NCBI RefSeq assembly: GCF_000426565.1
Contig: NZ_AUFP01000001.1
Coordinates: forward strand, 248,001-312,000
DNA from: Segatella albensis DSM 11370 = JCM 12258
GTDB taxonomy: Bacteria > Bacteroidota > Bacteroidia > Bacteroidales > Bacteroidaceae
Direction: 5' to 3'
DNA: 64,000 bases
Shown here one piece after another: positions 18,025 through 24,999 of the stretch; the stretch's first letter is position 1; each line of letters opens with the position of its first letter. The position numbers and the translations under genes are program-made. The notes under the pieces were generated by a model that was not told the DNA's origin, did not search any database, and saw nothing but the letters and a program-made list of their open reading frames with translations.

Positions 18025-18058
18025 AAACTAAAAATCTACAGATAACCTCCTTTATGGC

Positions 18059-18072
18059 TTGATTTATATCAA
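18059..18072. promoter_or_regulatory. FNR-like palindromic operator 1
   Basis: TTGATTTATATCAA is an exact TTGAT-N4-ATCAA site, the canonical binding form of FNR-type regulators. It lies between the histidine phosphatase promoter and the small-transcript promoter and could serve either. Confidence 0.55.
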
Positions 18073-18090
18073 AAACTGCTTAATAACATA

Positions 18091-18106
18091 TTGTGTTCGC
18101 ACACAA
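18091..18106. promoter_or_regulatory. palindrome between the two FNR-like sites, CRP-like
   Basis: TTGTGT-TCGC-ACACAA is a perfect inverted repeat of 6-base arms. The TGTG...CACA core has a CRP-like form, though the spacing is one of several readings. It could instead be an RNA hairpin if transcribed. Confidence 0.4.
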
Positions 18107-18110
18107 TCAT

Positions 18111-18124
18111 TTGATATATATCAA
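18111..18124. promoter_or_regulatory. FNR-like palindromic operator 2
   Basis: TTGATATATATCAA is a second exact TTGAT-N4-ATCAA site. Its centre is 52 bases (about five helical turns) from the first and about 80 bases upstream of the predicted start of the small transcript, a workable activator position. Confidence 0.55.
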
Positions 18125-18161
18125 GAAAGCATATCATTTATCGTCTTTTTCTTGAAAAACA

Positions 18162-18192
18162 TTGTGCATTACCAAAAATCAACCTACCTTTG
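18162..18192 (+). promoter_or_regulatory. strong promoter of the small transcript
   Basis: TTG at 18162-18164, 20 bases, then TACCTTTG at 18185-18192: the full Bacteroidetes consensus at ideal spacing. Transcription should start near 18197-18199. Confidence 0.7.
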
Positions 18193-18438
18193 CAATGTCA
18201 AAAGGAAAAAGCGGAAGTTGTTCCGCACATGGTTATTAGGTTTTTAGGTTTAAGATTGTTTAGTTGATAGGATTAGGAAAGGTAAGAAAGATTGTTAGTT
18301 TGAAATAGGATTAGATTAGATAGGTAAATTGAGATTGTTATTAAGGGACAACAGGTATTAGAATAAGGATAAGGTAAATTAAAGATTGTTTTACAAGGGA
18401 CGACAATTCAGTAGGTAGATAGAAAGAAAGGTAGAAAG

Positions 18439-18519
18439 ATGAACATGATGTTAGTAATTACCTGGGCTGCAATATTTGCAACCACAGGTTACATGATGAG
18501 GGATAGAACAGACCTTTAA
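18439..18519 (+). CDS. 26-residue predicted membrane peptide
   Basis: ATG 18439 to TAA 18517-18519 encodes MNMMLVITWAAIFATTGYMM plus RDRTDL: one short hydrophobic helix and a charged end, a plausible single-pass micro-protein. A purine-rich stretch (GAAAGAAAGGTAGAAAG) immediately precedes the ATG. It sits in a defined small transcript and no other gene shares it before the terminator. Functions of such peptides range from enzyme subunits (CydX-like) to toxins; nothing here decides between them. Homologues conserved at the same place in related genomes would make it convincing. Confidence 0.45.
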   Translation: MNMMLVITWAAIFATTGYMMRDRTDL

Positions 18520-18555
18520 AGGTTATGAAAAATTTGAGAAGAAAGAAATAGATGG

Positions 18556-18584
18556 ACGCGTAGCAATAATGCCACGCGTTTTTT
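18556..18584 (+). terminator. terminator of the small transcript
   Basis: ACGCGT (18556-18561) and GCA pair with TGC and ACGCGT (18574-18579) around a short loop with one mismatch, followed by TTTTTT. A standard intrinsic terminator. Confidence 0.75.
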
Positions 18585-18725
18585 ATTGTCTATACTTTTC
18601 TTCTTACACTAAGAAAAGCATGAAAACAGTCTCCACAGATAGTCCTGATTTATCCTTTCCACAAACTTTTAAGAATGAACCGAAAAAACCATCATATAAT
18701 ATTTTGTGTTTACTCTCTTTTTTTG

Positions 18726-18733
18726 TATTTTTG
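18726..18733 (+). promoter_or_regulatory. -7 element for the unknown gene-rpoN-purE-ispG unit
   Basis: TATTTTTG followed by CATC, exact TAnnTTTG, 27 bases before ATG 18761. It shows that the upstream in-frame extension to 18569, which also runs through the terminator, is not coding. Confidence 0.6.
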
Positions 18734-18760
18734 CATCAAAGTATAAATACGGAAAGTATT

Positions 18761-19405
18761 ATGGCAAAACATCCTTTGTGGTCTGATGAATACTGGTTAC
18801 TGCTCATGCAACTATATATGAAAAAGCCAGTCGGAGTAAAGCCCCTTTACTCTCGTTCCATTGTCGACTTGAGTCTGGAGCTTCACATACCACCACAGTT
18901 TCTGTATGAACAAATGTTTAAACTCAGAATGGTCACTCCTAAGATGAAAAGGCTTTGGGATGCCTACGGGAAGAATCCGAGAAAACTGGCCAAAGAGGTA
19001 AACTTACTCAGAAACATGAAAGGATATGGTAATGCTGAAAAATTCTACGAAGGAGTAAACATCAAAGAATCTTTTGAGAAAGATTGGAAGCCCATCAATG
19101 GGTATCCAGATCTTACGAATGTTAAACTTATCCTCATCCTGAATTTATACTTTCAACTTACCCCCATCACTATGGTTCCTGAGACTCCGGAAATTATTGA
19201 TTTGGGTAAACTTATTCACGTGAATCCTATTCTTATCTCTGAGGTGTTACAAGTGTACCAATTCTGTGATCCTTATCTTAATAGGGATGATTTGATGATA
19301 TCACCATTACTTGCACCCTGCCAGAGTATATGGAATAAATTTGGAAATGATAATCCAAAGATATTATACAACTTAGCAACACAACTCAAAGAATACTACA
19401 AATAG
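18761..19405 (+). CDS. conserved-looking protein of unknown function preceding rpoN
   Basis: 214 residues from ATG 18761 (MAKHPLWSDEYWLLLMQLYMKKP). No signal peptide or membrane segment. The sequence is helical and has two similar halves: LSLELHIPPQFLYEQMFKLRM at about 40-60 resembles LGKLIHVNPILISEVLQVYQF at about 147-167, so an internal duplication of a small helical, perhaps DNA- or protein-binding, module is likely. It is 43 bases before rpoN on the same strand, suggesting a link to sigma-54 function or simple co-transcription. I do not recognise the family by name. Confidence 0.75.
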   Translation: MAKHPLWSDEYWLLLMQLYMKKPVGVKPLYSRSIVDLSLELHIPPQFLYEQMFKLRMVTPKMKRLWDAYGKNPRKLAKEVNLLRNMKGYGNAEKFYEGVNIKESFEKDWKPINGYPDLTNVKLILILNLYFQLTPITMVPETPEIIDLGKLIHVNPILISEVLQVYQFCDPYLNRDDLMISPLLAPCQSIWNKFGNDNPKILYNLATQLKEYYK

Positions 19406-19448
19406 GCAAACGGATAGAAAAATACTGTAAATCTCTATATAGGTATAT

Positions 19449-20960
19449 ATGGTTCAGAAATTAGTTCAAACACAAACGCAGAAGTTACAGCAGCTTCAAC
19501 GACTGTCGGCACAACAGATGCTACAGGTGAAGTTGCTCGAGATGCCATTGACTGAACTGGAGGAGAATATAGATGCAGAACTTGATGATAACCCTGCTCT
19601 CGAAAAAATCGACGAGGAAAGCAATTTCAATGAGGAAGCTGTTACTCCATCAAGTGACTCTGACGACGAGAATAATGAAGAAGACTTCGAAATGCAGAAT
19701 GAACGTGAGGAAAGAGAAGAGGCTTTGGATTCTGCACTAGAGAGTATCGGTCGAGACGATGAAATGCCTGACTATGACAATGGGCATTACAATAAACAAA
19801 ATGCTGACTACGAAGAAATCGTATATGGAGATACCACATCCTTCTATGATAAACTGAAAGAGCAAATGGATATGCTCGAACTTACAGATCAGGATCATGA
19901 CATCATGGAATATCTCATCGGATCACTCGATAATGATGGTATTCTGCGAAAAGATCTTGACTCTATCTGCGATGAACTCGCTATCTATCATAACATAGAT
20001 GTAGATAGTACGCACATCGAAAATATTCTGAAAAGACTACAACAGTTTGATCCTGCTGGTATAGGAGGAAGAAATCTACAAGAATGTTTGTTGCTGCAGA
20101 TTCAAAGATTACCACAAGGAAAACTCGCTGATACCATGCGCACCGTAATCCAGGAGTATTTCGATGACTTCACAAAGAAGCATTGGGATAAAATTAAATC
20201 TGGCATGCAACTTTCTGATACTCAGGTTGAGACGGTACAAGATGAAATACGTAAGCTTAATCCTAAACCTGGTTCGTCTTTAGGGGAAACTGAAGGTAGA
20301 AACATCCAACAGATTACACCTGACTTCATCGTTGAGACAAATGATGATGGAAGCATCAGTTTTTCTCTCAACAATGACAGTCTTCCACAACTTACCATCT
20401 CACCGTCTTTCTCTGAAATGATGGACTCCTTGAAAAACAATAAAGAAGGACTGAACAGACAGGAAAAAGACGCACTACTTTATATCAAGGAAAAGGTAGA
20501 TAAGGCTAAAGGGTATATCGATGCTATACGTCAACGACAACATACTCTGACCATTACCATCAAAGCCATCATCGAATGGCAAAAGAAATTCTTCCAGGAT
20601 GGAGACGAGGCAGACTTGCGACCTATGATTCTAAAAGATATTGCAGATAAAACAAATCTTGATATTTCTACGATATCGCGAGTGAGCAACGTAAAGTATG
20701 TACAAACGAAATGGGGTATCTATCCTCTGAAATTCTTCTTTACGGATAGTTATACTACCGAAGATGGAGAAGAACTGTCTACAAGGAAAATAAAGATAGC
20801 ACTAAAGGAAATTATAGAGAATGAAGACCATCAAAAGCCAAAAAGCGATGAGACTTTAGCTTCTGAGATGAAAGAAAAAGGATATCCTATAGCTCGAAGA
20901 ACCATTACCAAATATCGTGAGCAGTTAGGAATACCAGTAGCTCGATTAAGAAGAAAATGA
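19449..20960 (+). CDS. rpoN: RNA polymerase sigma-54 factor
   Basis: 503 residues. Region I has the glutamine-rich activator-interaction segment (QKLVQTQTQKLQQLQ... with LLEMPLTELEENI); an acidic linker covers about 60-125; the core-binding domain follows; the C terminus carries the RpoN box ARRTITKYRE at residues 482-491. Sigma-54 directs transcription of genes with -24/-12 promoters and needs AAA+ activators, which are not in this window. Its stop overlaps the next ATG by 4 bases. Confidence 0.97.
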   Translation: MVQKLVQTQTQKLQQLQRLSAQQMLQVKLLEMPLTELEENIDAELDDNPALEKIDEESNFNEEAVTPSSDSDDENNEEDFEMQNEREEREEALDSALESIGRDDEMPDYDNGHYNKQNADYEEIVYGDTTSFYDKLKEQMDMLELTDQDHDIMEYLIGSLDNDGILRKDLDSICDELAIYHNIDVDSTHIENILKRLQQFDPAGIGGRNLQECLLLQIQRLPQGKLADTMRTVIQEYFDDFTKKHWDKIKSGMQLSDTQVETVQDEIRKLNPKPGSSLGETEGRNIQQITPDFIVETNDDGSISFSLNNDSLPQLTISPSFSEMMDSLKNNKEGLNRQEKDALLYIKEKVDKAKGYIDAIRQRQHTLTITIKAIIEWQKKFFQDGDEADLRPMILKDIADKTNLDISTISRVSNVKYVQTKWGIYPLKFFFTDSYTTEDGEELSTRKIKIALKEIIENEDHQKPKSDETLASEMKEKGYPIARRTITKYREQLGIPVARLRRK

Positions 20961-21565
20961 AAGAAAAAAATATCATATTTACAGCAAGGGTGATGAGTTT
21001 GATCTTCACACCGTTCTATCTTCCACTTGTAGGATTTCTAGCCCTCTTTATCTTTAGTTATATGAGAGAATTACCTTTTAGCTATAAACTCTTTATGATT
21101 CTCTTCGTATACCTCTTCACGGTATTGATACCATCAATGCTGATACATCTATATCGTAGATACCAGGGATGGACACCTATGCAATTAGGACGAAAGGAAC
21201 GCCGAATAGTTCCATATATCATATCCATCATCTGCTATGTATTCTGCTTCTTCTGGATGGTATACCATAATGTACCGCGATTTCTCAGCATCATCTTGGT
21301 TGCAGCCCTCACCATCCAAATGGTTTGTGCATTTGTCAACATCTGGTGGAAAATATCTACACATTCGGCAGCTATCGGAGGAGTGGCAGGAGCACTTCTG
21401 GCCTTTGCTGAGATATTCACTTTCAATCCCACTTGGTGGCTCTGTCTTGTGCTTCTAGTATCCGGAATGGTAGGTACCAGCAGAATGATCTTAAAGCAAC
21501 ACAGTCTATCCCAAGTGCTTATTGGATTCATATTAGGCTTTGTTTCTGCCTATATCATTATATAG
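20957..21565 (+). CDS. PAP2-like integral membrane protein
   Basis: 202 residues with about six hydrophobic segments. A weak PAP2-type active site is visible: STHSAAIGG (in place of PSGH) at about 136-144 and SRMILKQHSLSQVLIG (SR-x5-H-x3-Q) at about 177-192. The KxxxxxxRP motif is not clear. It may be a lipid phosphatase acting on undecaprenyl or phosphatidyl phosphates, or a related non-catalytic member. Translationally coupled to rpoN (ATGA) and followed 32 bases later by purE. Confidence 0.75.
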   Translation: MKEKNIIFTARVMSLIFTPFYLPLVGFLALFIFSYMRELPFSYKLFMILFVYLFTVLIPSMLIHLYRRYQGWTPMQLGRKERRIVPYIISIICYVFCFFWMVYHNVPRFLSIILVAALTIQMVCAFVNIWWKISTHSAAIGGVAGALLAFAEIFTFNPTWWLCLVLLVSGMVGTSRMILKQHSLSQVLIGFILGFVSAYIII

Positions 21566-21597
21566 AATAATATTAAACAACAATAAAATAAAATTAT

Positions 21598-22107
21598 ATG
21601 AAACCATTAGTCAGCATTATCATGGGCTCTACAAGCGATCTGCCCGTTATGGAAAAAGCATGTAAATGGTTGAACGACAACGAGATACCTTTCGAGGTCA
21701 ACGCACTGTCAGCTCACCGTACACCTGATGCCGTAGAGGCTTTCGCTAAAGAAGCTAAAAATCGTGGTATCAAAGTTATTATCGCAGCAGCAGGTATGGC
21801 AGCAGCATTACCAGGTGTCATTGCTGCGTCTACTCCATTACCCGTGATCGGTGTACCTATCAAGGGTATGCTTGATGGTCTTGACGCTATGCTTTCTATC
21901 ATCCAGATGCCTCCTGGTATTCCTGTAGCTACTGTTGGTGTAAACGCAGCACAGAATGCTGCAATCCTCGCAGCTGAGATGATTGCTCTTACCGATACTG
22001 AAATAGCTAAGAAGGTTGATGCATGGAAAGCCGGTCTCGGAGCCAAGATTGAAAAAGCTAACAAAGATCTGGCAGAAATCAAAGATTATCAGTTTAAATG
22101 TAACTAA
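21598..22107 (+). CDS. purE: N5-carboxyaminoimidazole ribonucleotide mutase (PurE class I)
   Basis: 169 residues, standard PurE length. Motifs: IIMGSTSDLPVM with the phosphate-binding Ser, the conserved SAHRTPD, AAAGMAAALPGVIAA and GLDAMLSIIQMPPGIPVATV. It rearranges N5-CAIR to CAIR in purine biosynthesis. It lies in the rpoN-PAP2-purE-ispG run; no other pur gene is in the window. Confidence 0.97.
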   Translation: MKPLVSIIMGSTSDLPVMEKACKWLNDNEIPFEVNALSAHRTPDAVEAFAKEAKNRGIKVIIAAAGMAAALPGVIAASTPLPVIGVPIKGMLDGLDAMLSIIQMPPGIPVATVGVNAAQNAAILAAEMIALTDTEIAKKVDAWKAGLGAKIEKANKDLAEIKDYQFKCN

Positions 22108-22140
22108 TATTTCTTTCAAATAAAGAATATTTCTAGAGAT

Positions 22141-24030
22141 ATGGATCTTTTTAATTATCATAGACGAGAAACATCTGTTGTCCACGTAGGTTCCATCGAT
22201 ATGGGTGGAGAGAACCCTATACGTGTGCAATCGATGACAACAACCAATACTAATGATACACAAGCCTGCATAGAACAGGCTGAACGCATCATCAAGGCAG
22301 GTGGAGAATTAGTACGACTCACCACACAAGGTTCTCGCGAGGCTGAGAATCTGAAGAATATCAATGCGGGTATTCGTGCCGATGGCTACAATACACCATT
22401 GGTAGCTGATATTCATTTCAATCCTCATGTTGCTGATGTTGCTGCACTATATGCAGAGAAAGTACGTATCAATCCGGGCAACTACGTAGACCCAGCACGT
22501 AAGTTCATTCATCAAGAATACACCGATGAGGAATATGCTCAAGAACTCCAGAAGATTGAAGACCGTCTTGTTCCTTTCATCAATATTTGCAAAGAGAATC
22601 ATACTGCTGTACGTATTGGTGTAAACCATGGCTCTCTCAGCGATCGTATTCGCAACAGATATGGTGACACTCCTGAGGGTATTGTAGAAAGTTGTATGGA
22701 ATTCCTTCGTATCTTCAAGAAGGAAAACTTCAATGATGTTGTCATCTCTATCAAGTCTTCAAATACTGTTGTCATGGTACGCTCTGTTCGATTACTTGTT
22801 GATACCATGAACAAGGAAGGTATGAACTATCCTCTCCATCTCGGTGTTACCGAAGCTGGTGAAGGTGAAGACGGAAGAATCAAGAGTGCTGTGGGTATCG
22901 GCGCATTACTTTCTGACGGTATTGGAGATACTGTTCGTGTAAGCCTTACCGAGGAACCAGAATGTGAGATACCTGTTGCTCGTCATCTAATTGACTACAT
23001 TGGTCAAAGGGAGGGACATCTGGTGATTCCTGCGACAGAAGCTAAAGACTTTGACTGGTTACATCCTACGCGTCGCGAGACATTGGCCAACAATAATATT
23101 GGTGGAGAAAACGTACCTATAGTTATCACAAGTCGTACAGGAAAGGATATTGAGGTTGTATCGGATTCTGATATCAAGGCTGATTATATCTATGTTGGAA
23201 GTCAACTCCCTAAGCATCCTAAATCTAACGAGACCTATATCGTGGATTATAATGTCTATGGTATGCTTGAGCAGGAAAATAAGCTCACAGCCGATGGTAA
23301 ACTTAAAGATGTAGACTGCCAACTTTATCCAATATTCCCTGTTGTAGCTATTCCTATGCTGTCCATGCTGCAATGTAAGATGAAGTTCTTGGTTTTACAG
23401 TTTGGTACTCCAGCAGAAGAATACCTCACTTGTCTGAAGTATCATCCAGAAGTTGTAGTAGTATGTGCTACAAATCATCAGAATCGACTTGGCGACCAGC
23501 GTGCTTTAGTACATGAGATGATGAATGCTGGTGTGAAAAACCCTGTCATCTTCACAGAGATGTATCACCATAACCAAAACGAGAAGAGTGATTTCCAATT
23601 GGAATCTGCTGCTGACCTAGGAGCACTTCTTATTGACGGGCTTACTGACGGTATCTGGTTGATGAACGATGGTAACCTTAGTGAACAGGATATTACAGAG
23701 ACTGCATTCGGTATCCTACAAGCTGCACGGCTTCGCACATCAAAAACTGAATATATCAGCTGTCCTGGTTGTGGAAGAACTCTTTATGATCTAAGAGATA
23801 CCATTGCCAAGATTCGTGAGGCGACCAAAGGTATGAAGGGACTAAAAATTGGAATCATGGGATGTATCGTAAACGGACCAGGAGAAATGGCTGATGCTGA
23901 TTATGGATATGTCGGTGCTGGTCCAAAGCGTGTCAGTCTATATCGTAAACAGGTATGTATTGAGAAAAACATTCCTGAGGAATTGGCCGTAGAGCATCTT
24001 TTGGCTTTAATAAAAAGTGACCAAAAATAA
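22141..24030 (+). CDS. ispG: 4-hydroxy-3-methylbut-2-enyl diphosphate synthase (flavodoxin/ferredoxin)
   Basis: 629 residues. It makes HMBPP in the MEP isoprenoid pathway using a 4Fe-4S cluster. The N-terminal TIM barrel carries VQSMTTTNTNDT and RINPGNYVDPARKF; the C-terminal Fe-S domain has CPGCGRTLYDL and MGCIVNGPGEMADADYG with the three cluster cysteines. It is much longer than the roughly 370-residue E. coli enzyme because of the central insert domain found in Bacteroidetes, Chlamydia and plants. Follows purE by 33 bases and ends before a strong terminator. Confidence 0.97.
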   Translation: MDLFNYHRRETSVVHVGSIDMGGENPIRVQSMTTTNTNDTQACIEQAERIIKAGGELVRLTTQGSREAENLKNINAGIRADGYNTPLVADIHFNPHVADVAALYAEKVRINPGNYVDPARKFIHQEYTDEEYAQELQKIEDRLVPFINICKENHTAVRIGVNHGSLSDRIRNRYGDTPEGIVESCMEFLRIFKKENFNDVVISIKSSNTVVMVRSVRLLVDTMNKEGMNYPLHLGVTEAGEGEDGRIKSAVGIGALLSDGIGDTVRVSLTEEPECEIPVARHLIDYIGQREGHLVIPATEAKDFDWLHPTRRETLANNNIGGENVPIVITSRTGKDIEVVSDSDIKADYIYVGSQLPKHPKSNETYIVDYNVYGMLEQENKLTADGKLKDVDCQLYPIFPVVAIPMLSMLQCKMKFLVLQFGTPAEEYLTCLKYHPEVVVVCATNHQNRLGDQRALVHEMMNAGVKNPVIFTEMYHHNQNEKSDFQLESAADLGALLIDGLTDGIWLMNDGNLSEQDITETAFGILQAARLRTSKTEYISCPGCGRTLYDLRDTIAKIREATKGMKGLKIGIMGCIVNGPGEMADADYGYVGAGPKRVSLYRKQVCIEKNIPEELAVEHLLALIKSDQK

Positions 24031-24053
24031 ATTTACGGACAGACTATAAATAG

Positions 24054-24090
24054 AAAAGTGAACCAATTAATTTGGTTCACTTTTCTTATT
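24054..24090 (+). terminator. terminator after ispG
   Basis: AAAAGTGAACCAA (24054-24066) pairs perfectly with TTGGTTCACTTTT (24072-24084) around a 5-base loop, followed by CTTATT. Its A-rich left flank may also allow function on the minus strand. Confidence 0.8.
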
Positions 24091-24185
24091 ATGTCCTATA
24101 GATCTATTGAATCTTCTGATACTCTATTCACCTACTGTTAAGAACTCTGCCGGATTATGTTATCAACAGTATAAGGCAATTGCTA

Positions 24186-24998
24186 TTATTTAATAATAGA
24201 AGTAATCGGATTTCTGATACCCTTCATACCAACAAGGAAGGCTTTAGCACTACCAAACTTCAAGAACATATCCAAACGTACTGGTATATGGTTGTTGTCA
24301 TCGGTAACATAGAAATCTACAATACGCTTGAATTTACCATCCTCTTGTTCCATATAAGCCAACTTTAGGCAACGATAGGTATGACCATTATCAGCCTTAA
24401 CCTTCTGAACGCCCATATAGCGTAATTGAGCCGGTGTACGGTCGTCTCCATCTACAATCGGGAATTTCACCATATATCCCTTTGCCCACCCCTTAGGATT
24501 AAAACTACGGGCTCTTAGGAAAATGCTCATCATATCATATACACAGTCGCTATAAGAACGTTTCTTCCACAACTGTTCACCAGTATGACGAATGCGATGC
24601 TGACGAATATTGGTATTGCCACCAGCATAGCTATAGAATACTTCATCTACAGTATATCGGTTACCTTCACGAGCACCTTTTCTGAAATAAAGTGGCTCCA
24701 AGTCTAAACTATTATAACAGAGAAGGGTATCACGCAAGACGAAAAAATCATCCAGTCTATTGTTACCTCTCGTGGTAAGACTTCCACGATATGCAGGCTG
24801 TCCATGATAATTACTTTTCACGGTATACATACTAGCAGTACCTGCTTTTACCCATACGAATTTCCAGTTATAATACATATTATAAGTAAGAAATTCACCA
24901 GAGCCAAAAGCAGTATTCTTATAACTGCATTGTGCCAAAGCCGATGATGTAGCACACATCATCATGGCTGATATTAAAAGAGTTCTTAAGTGTTTCAT
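24186..24998 (-). CDS. DUF3108 domain protein, exported
   Basis: 270 residues from ATG 24998, which gives a signal peptide (MKHLRTLLISAMMMCATSSALAQ); the 16-codon longer frame lacks one. The body fits DUF3108: GEFLTYNMYYNWKFVWVKAG near the N terminus, YDMMSIFLRAR in the middle and a C-terminal FYVTDDNNHIPVRLDM. The family is periplasmic and of unknown function, probably beta-rich and lipid-binding-like. Its ATG lies 1 base after the stop of the upstream Ig-like lipoprotein gene, so the two are coupled. Confidence 0.85.
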   Translation of the reverse strand: MKHLRTLLISAMMMCATSSALAQCSYKNTAFGSGEFLTYNMYYNWKFVWVKAGTASMYTVKSNYHGQPAYRGSLTTRGNNRLDDFFVLRDTLLCYNSLDLEPLYFRKGAREGNRYTVDEVFYSYAGGNTNIRQHRIRHTGEQLWKKRSYSDCVYDMMSIFLRARSFNPKGWAKGYMVKFPIVDGDDRTPAQLRYMGVQKVKADNGHTYRCLKLAYMEQEDGKFKRIVDFYVTDDNNHIPVRLDMFLKFGSAKAFLVGMKGIRNPITSIIK

Positions 24999-24999
24999 G

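Larger units (their letters stand above)
18197..18584 (+). ncRNA. short transcript: possible regulatory RNA carrying a tiny membrane-peptide gene
   Basis: Defined by the consensus promoter at 18162-18192 and the terminator ending at 18584, giving about 390 nt. Near the 5' end is a GC-rich hairpin (GCGGAA-gttg-TTCCGC, 18211-18226). The middle is purine-rich and repeats AGATTGTT four times (18253, 18289, 18332 and 18383), the last two inside a 51-base near-repeat that also shares GGTAAATT and AAGGGAC. A 26-codon reading frame lies near the 3' end. It could be a dual-function RNA, a small regulatory RNA, or an mRNA with a long structured leader. Upstream FNR-like sites suggest control by redox or anaerobic state. 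Confidence 0.5.

Noticed and set aside
18195..18239. 14-codon ORF (MSKGKSGSCSAHGY) right after the small-transcript promoter
   Set aside because: Its ATG lies only 2 bases after the -7 box, upstream of the expected transcription start, so it would not be in the RNA; the sequence is also part of the 5' hairpin.
19212..19227. Second parS-like sequence TTATTCACGTGAATCC
   Set aside because: Four mismatches to the parS consensus and located inside the gene preceding rpoN; a chance CACGTG context.
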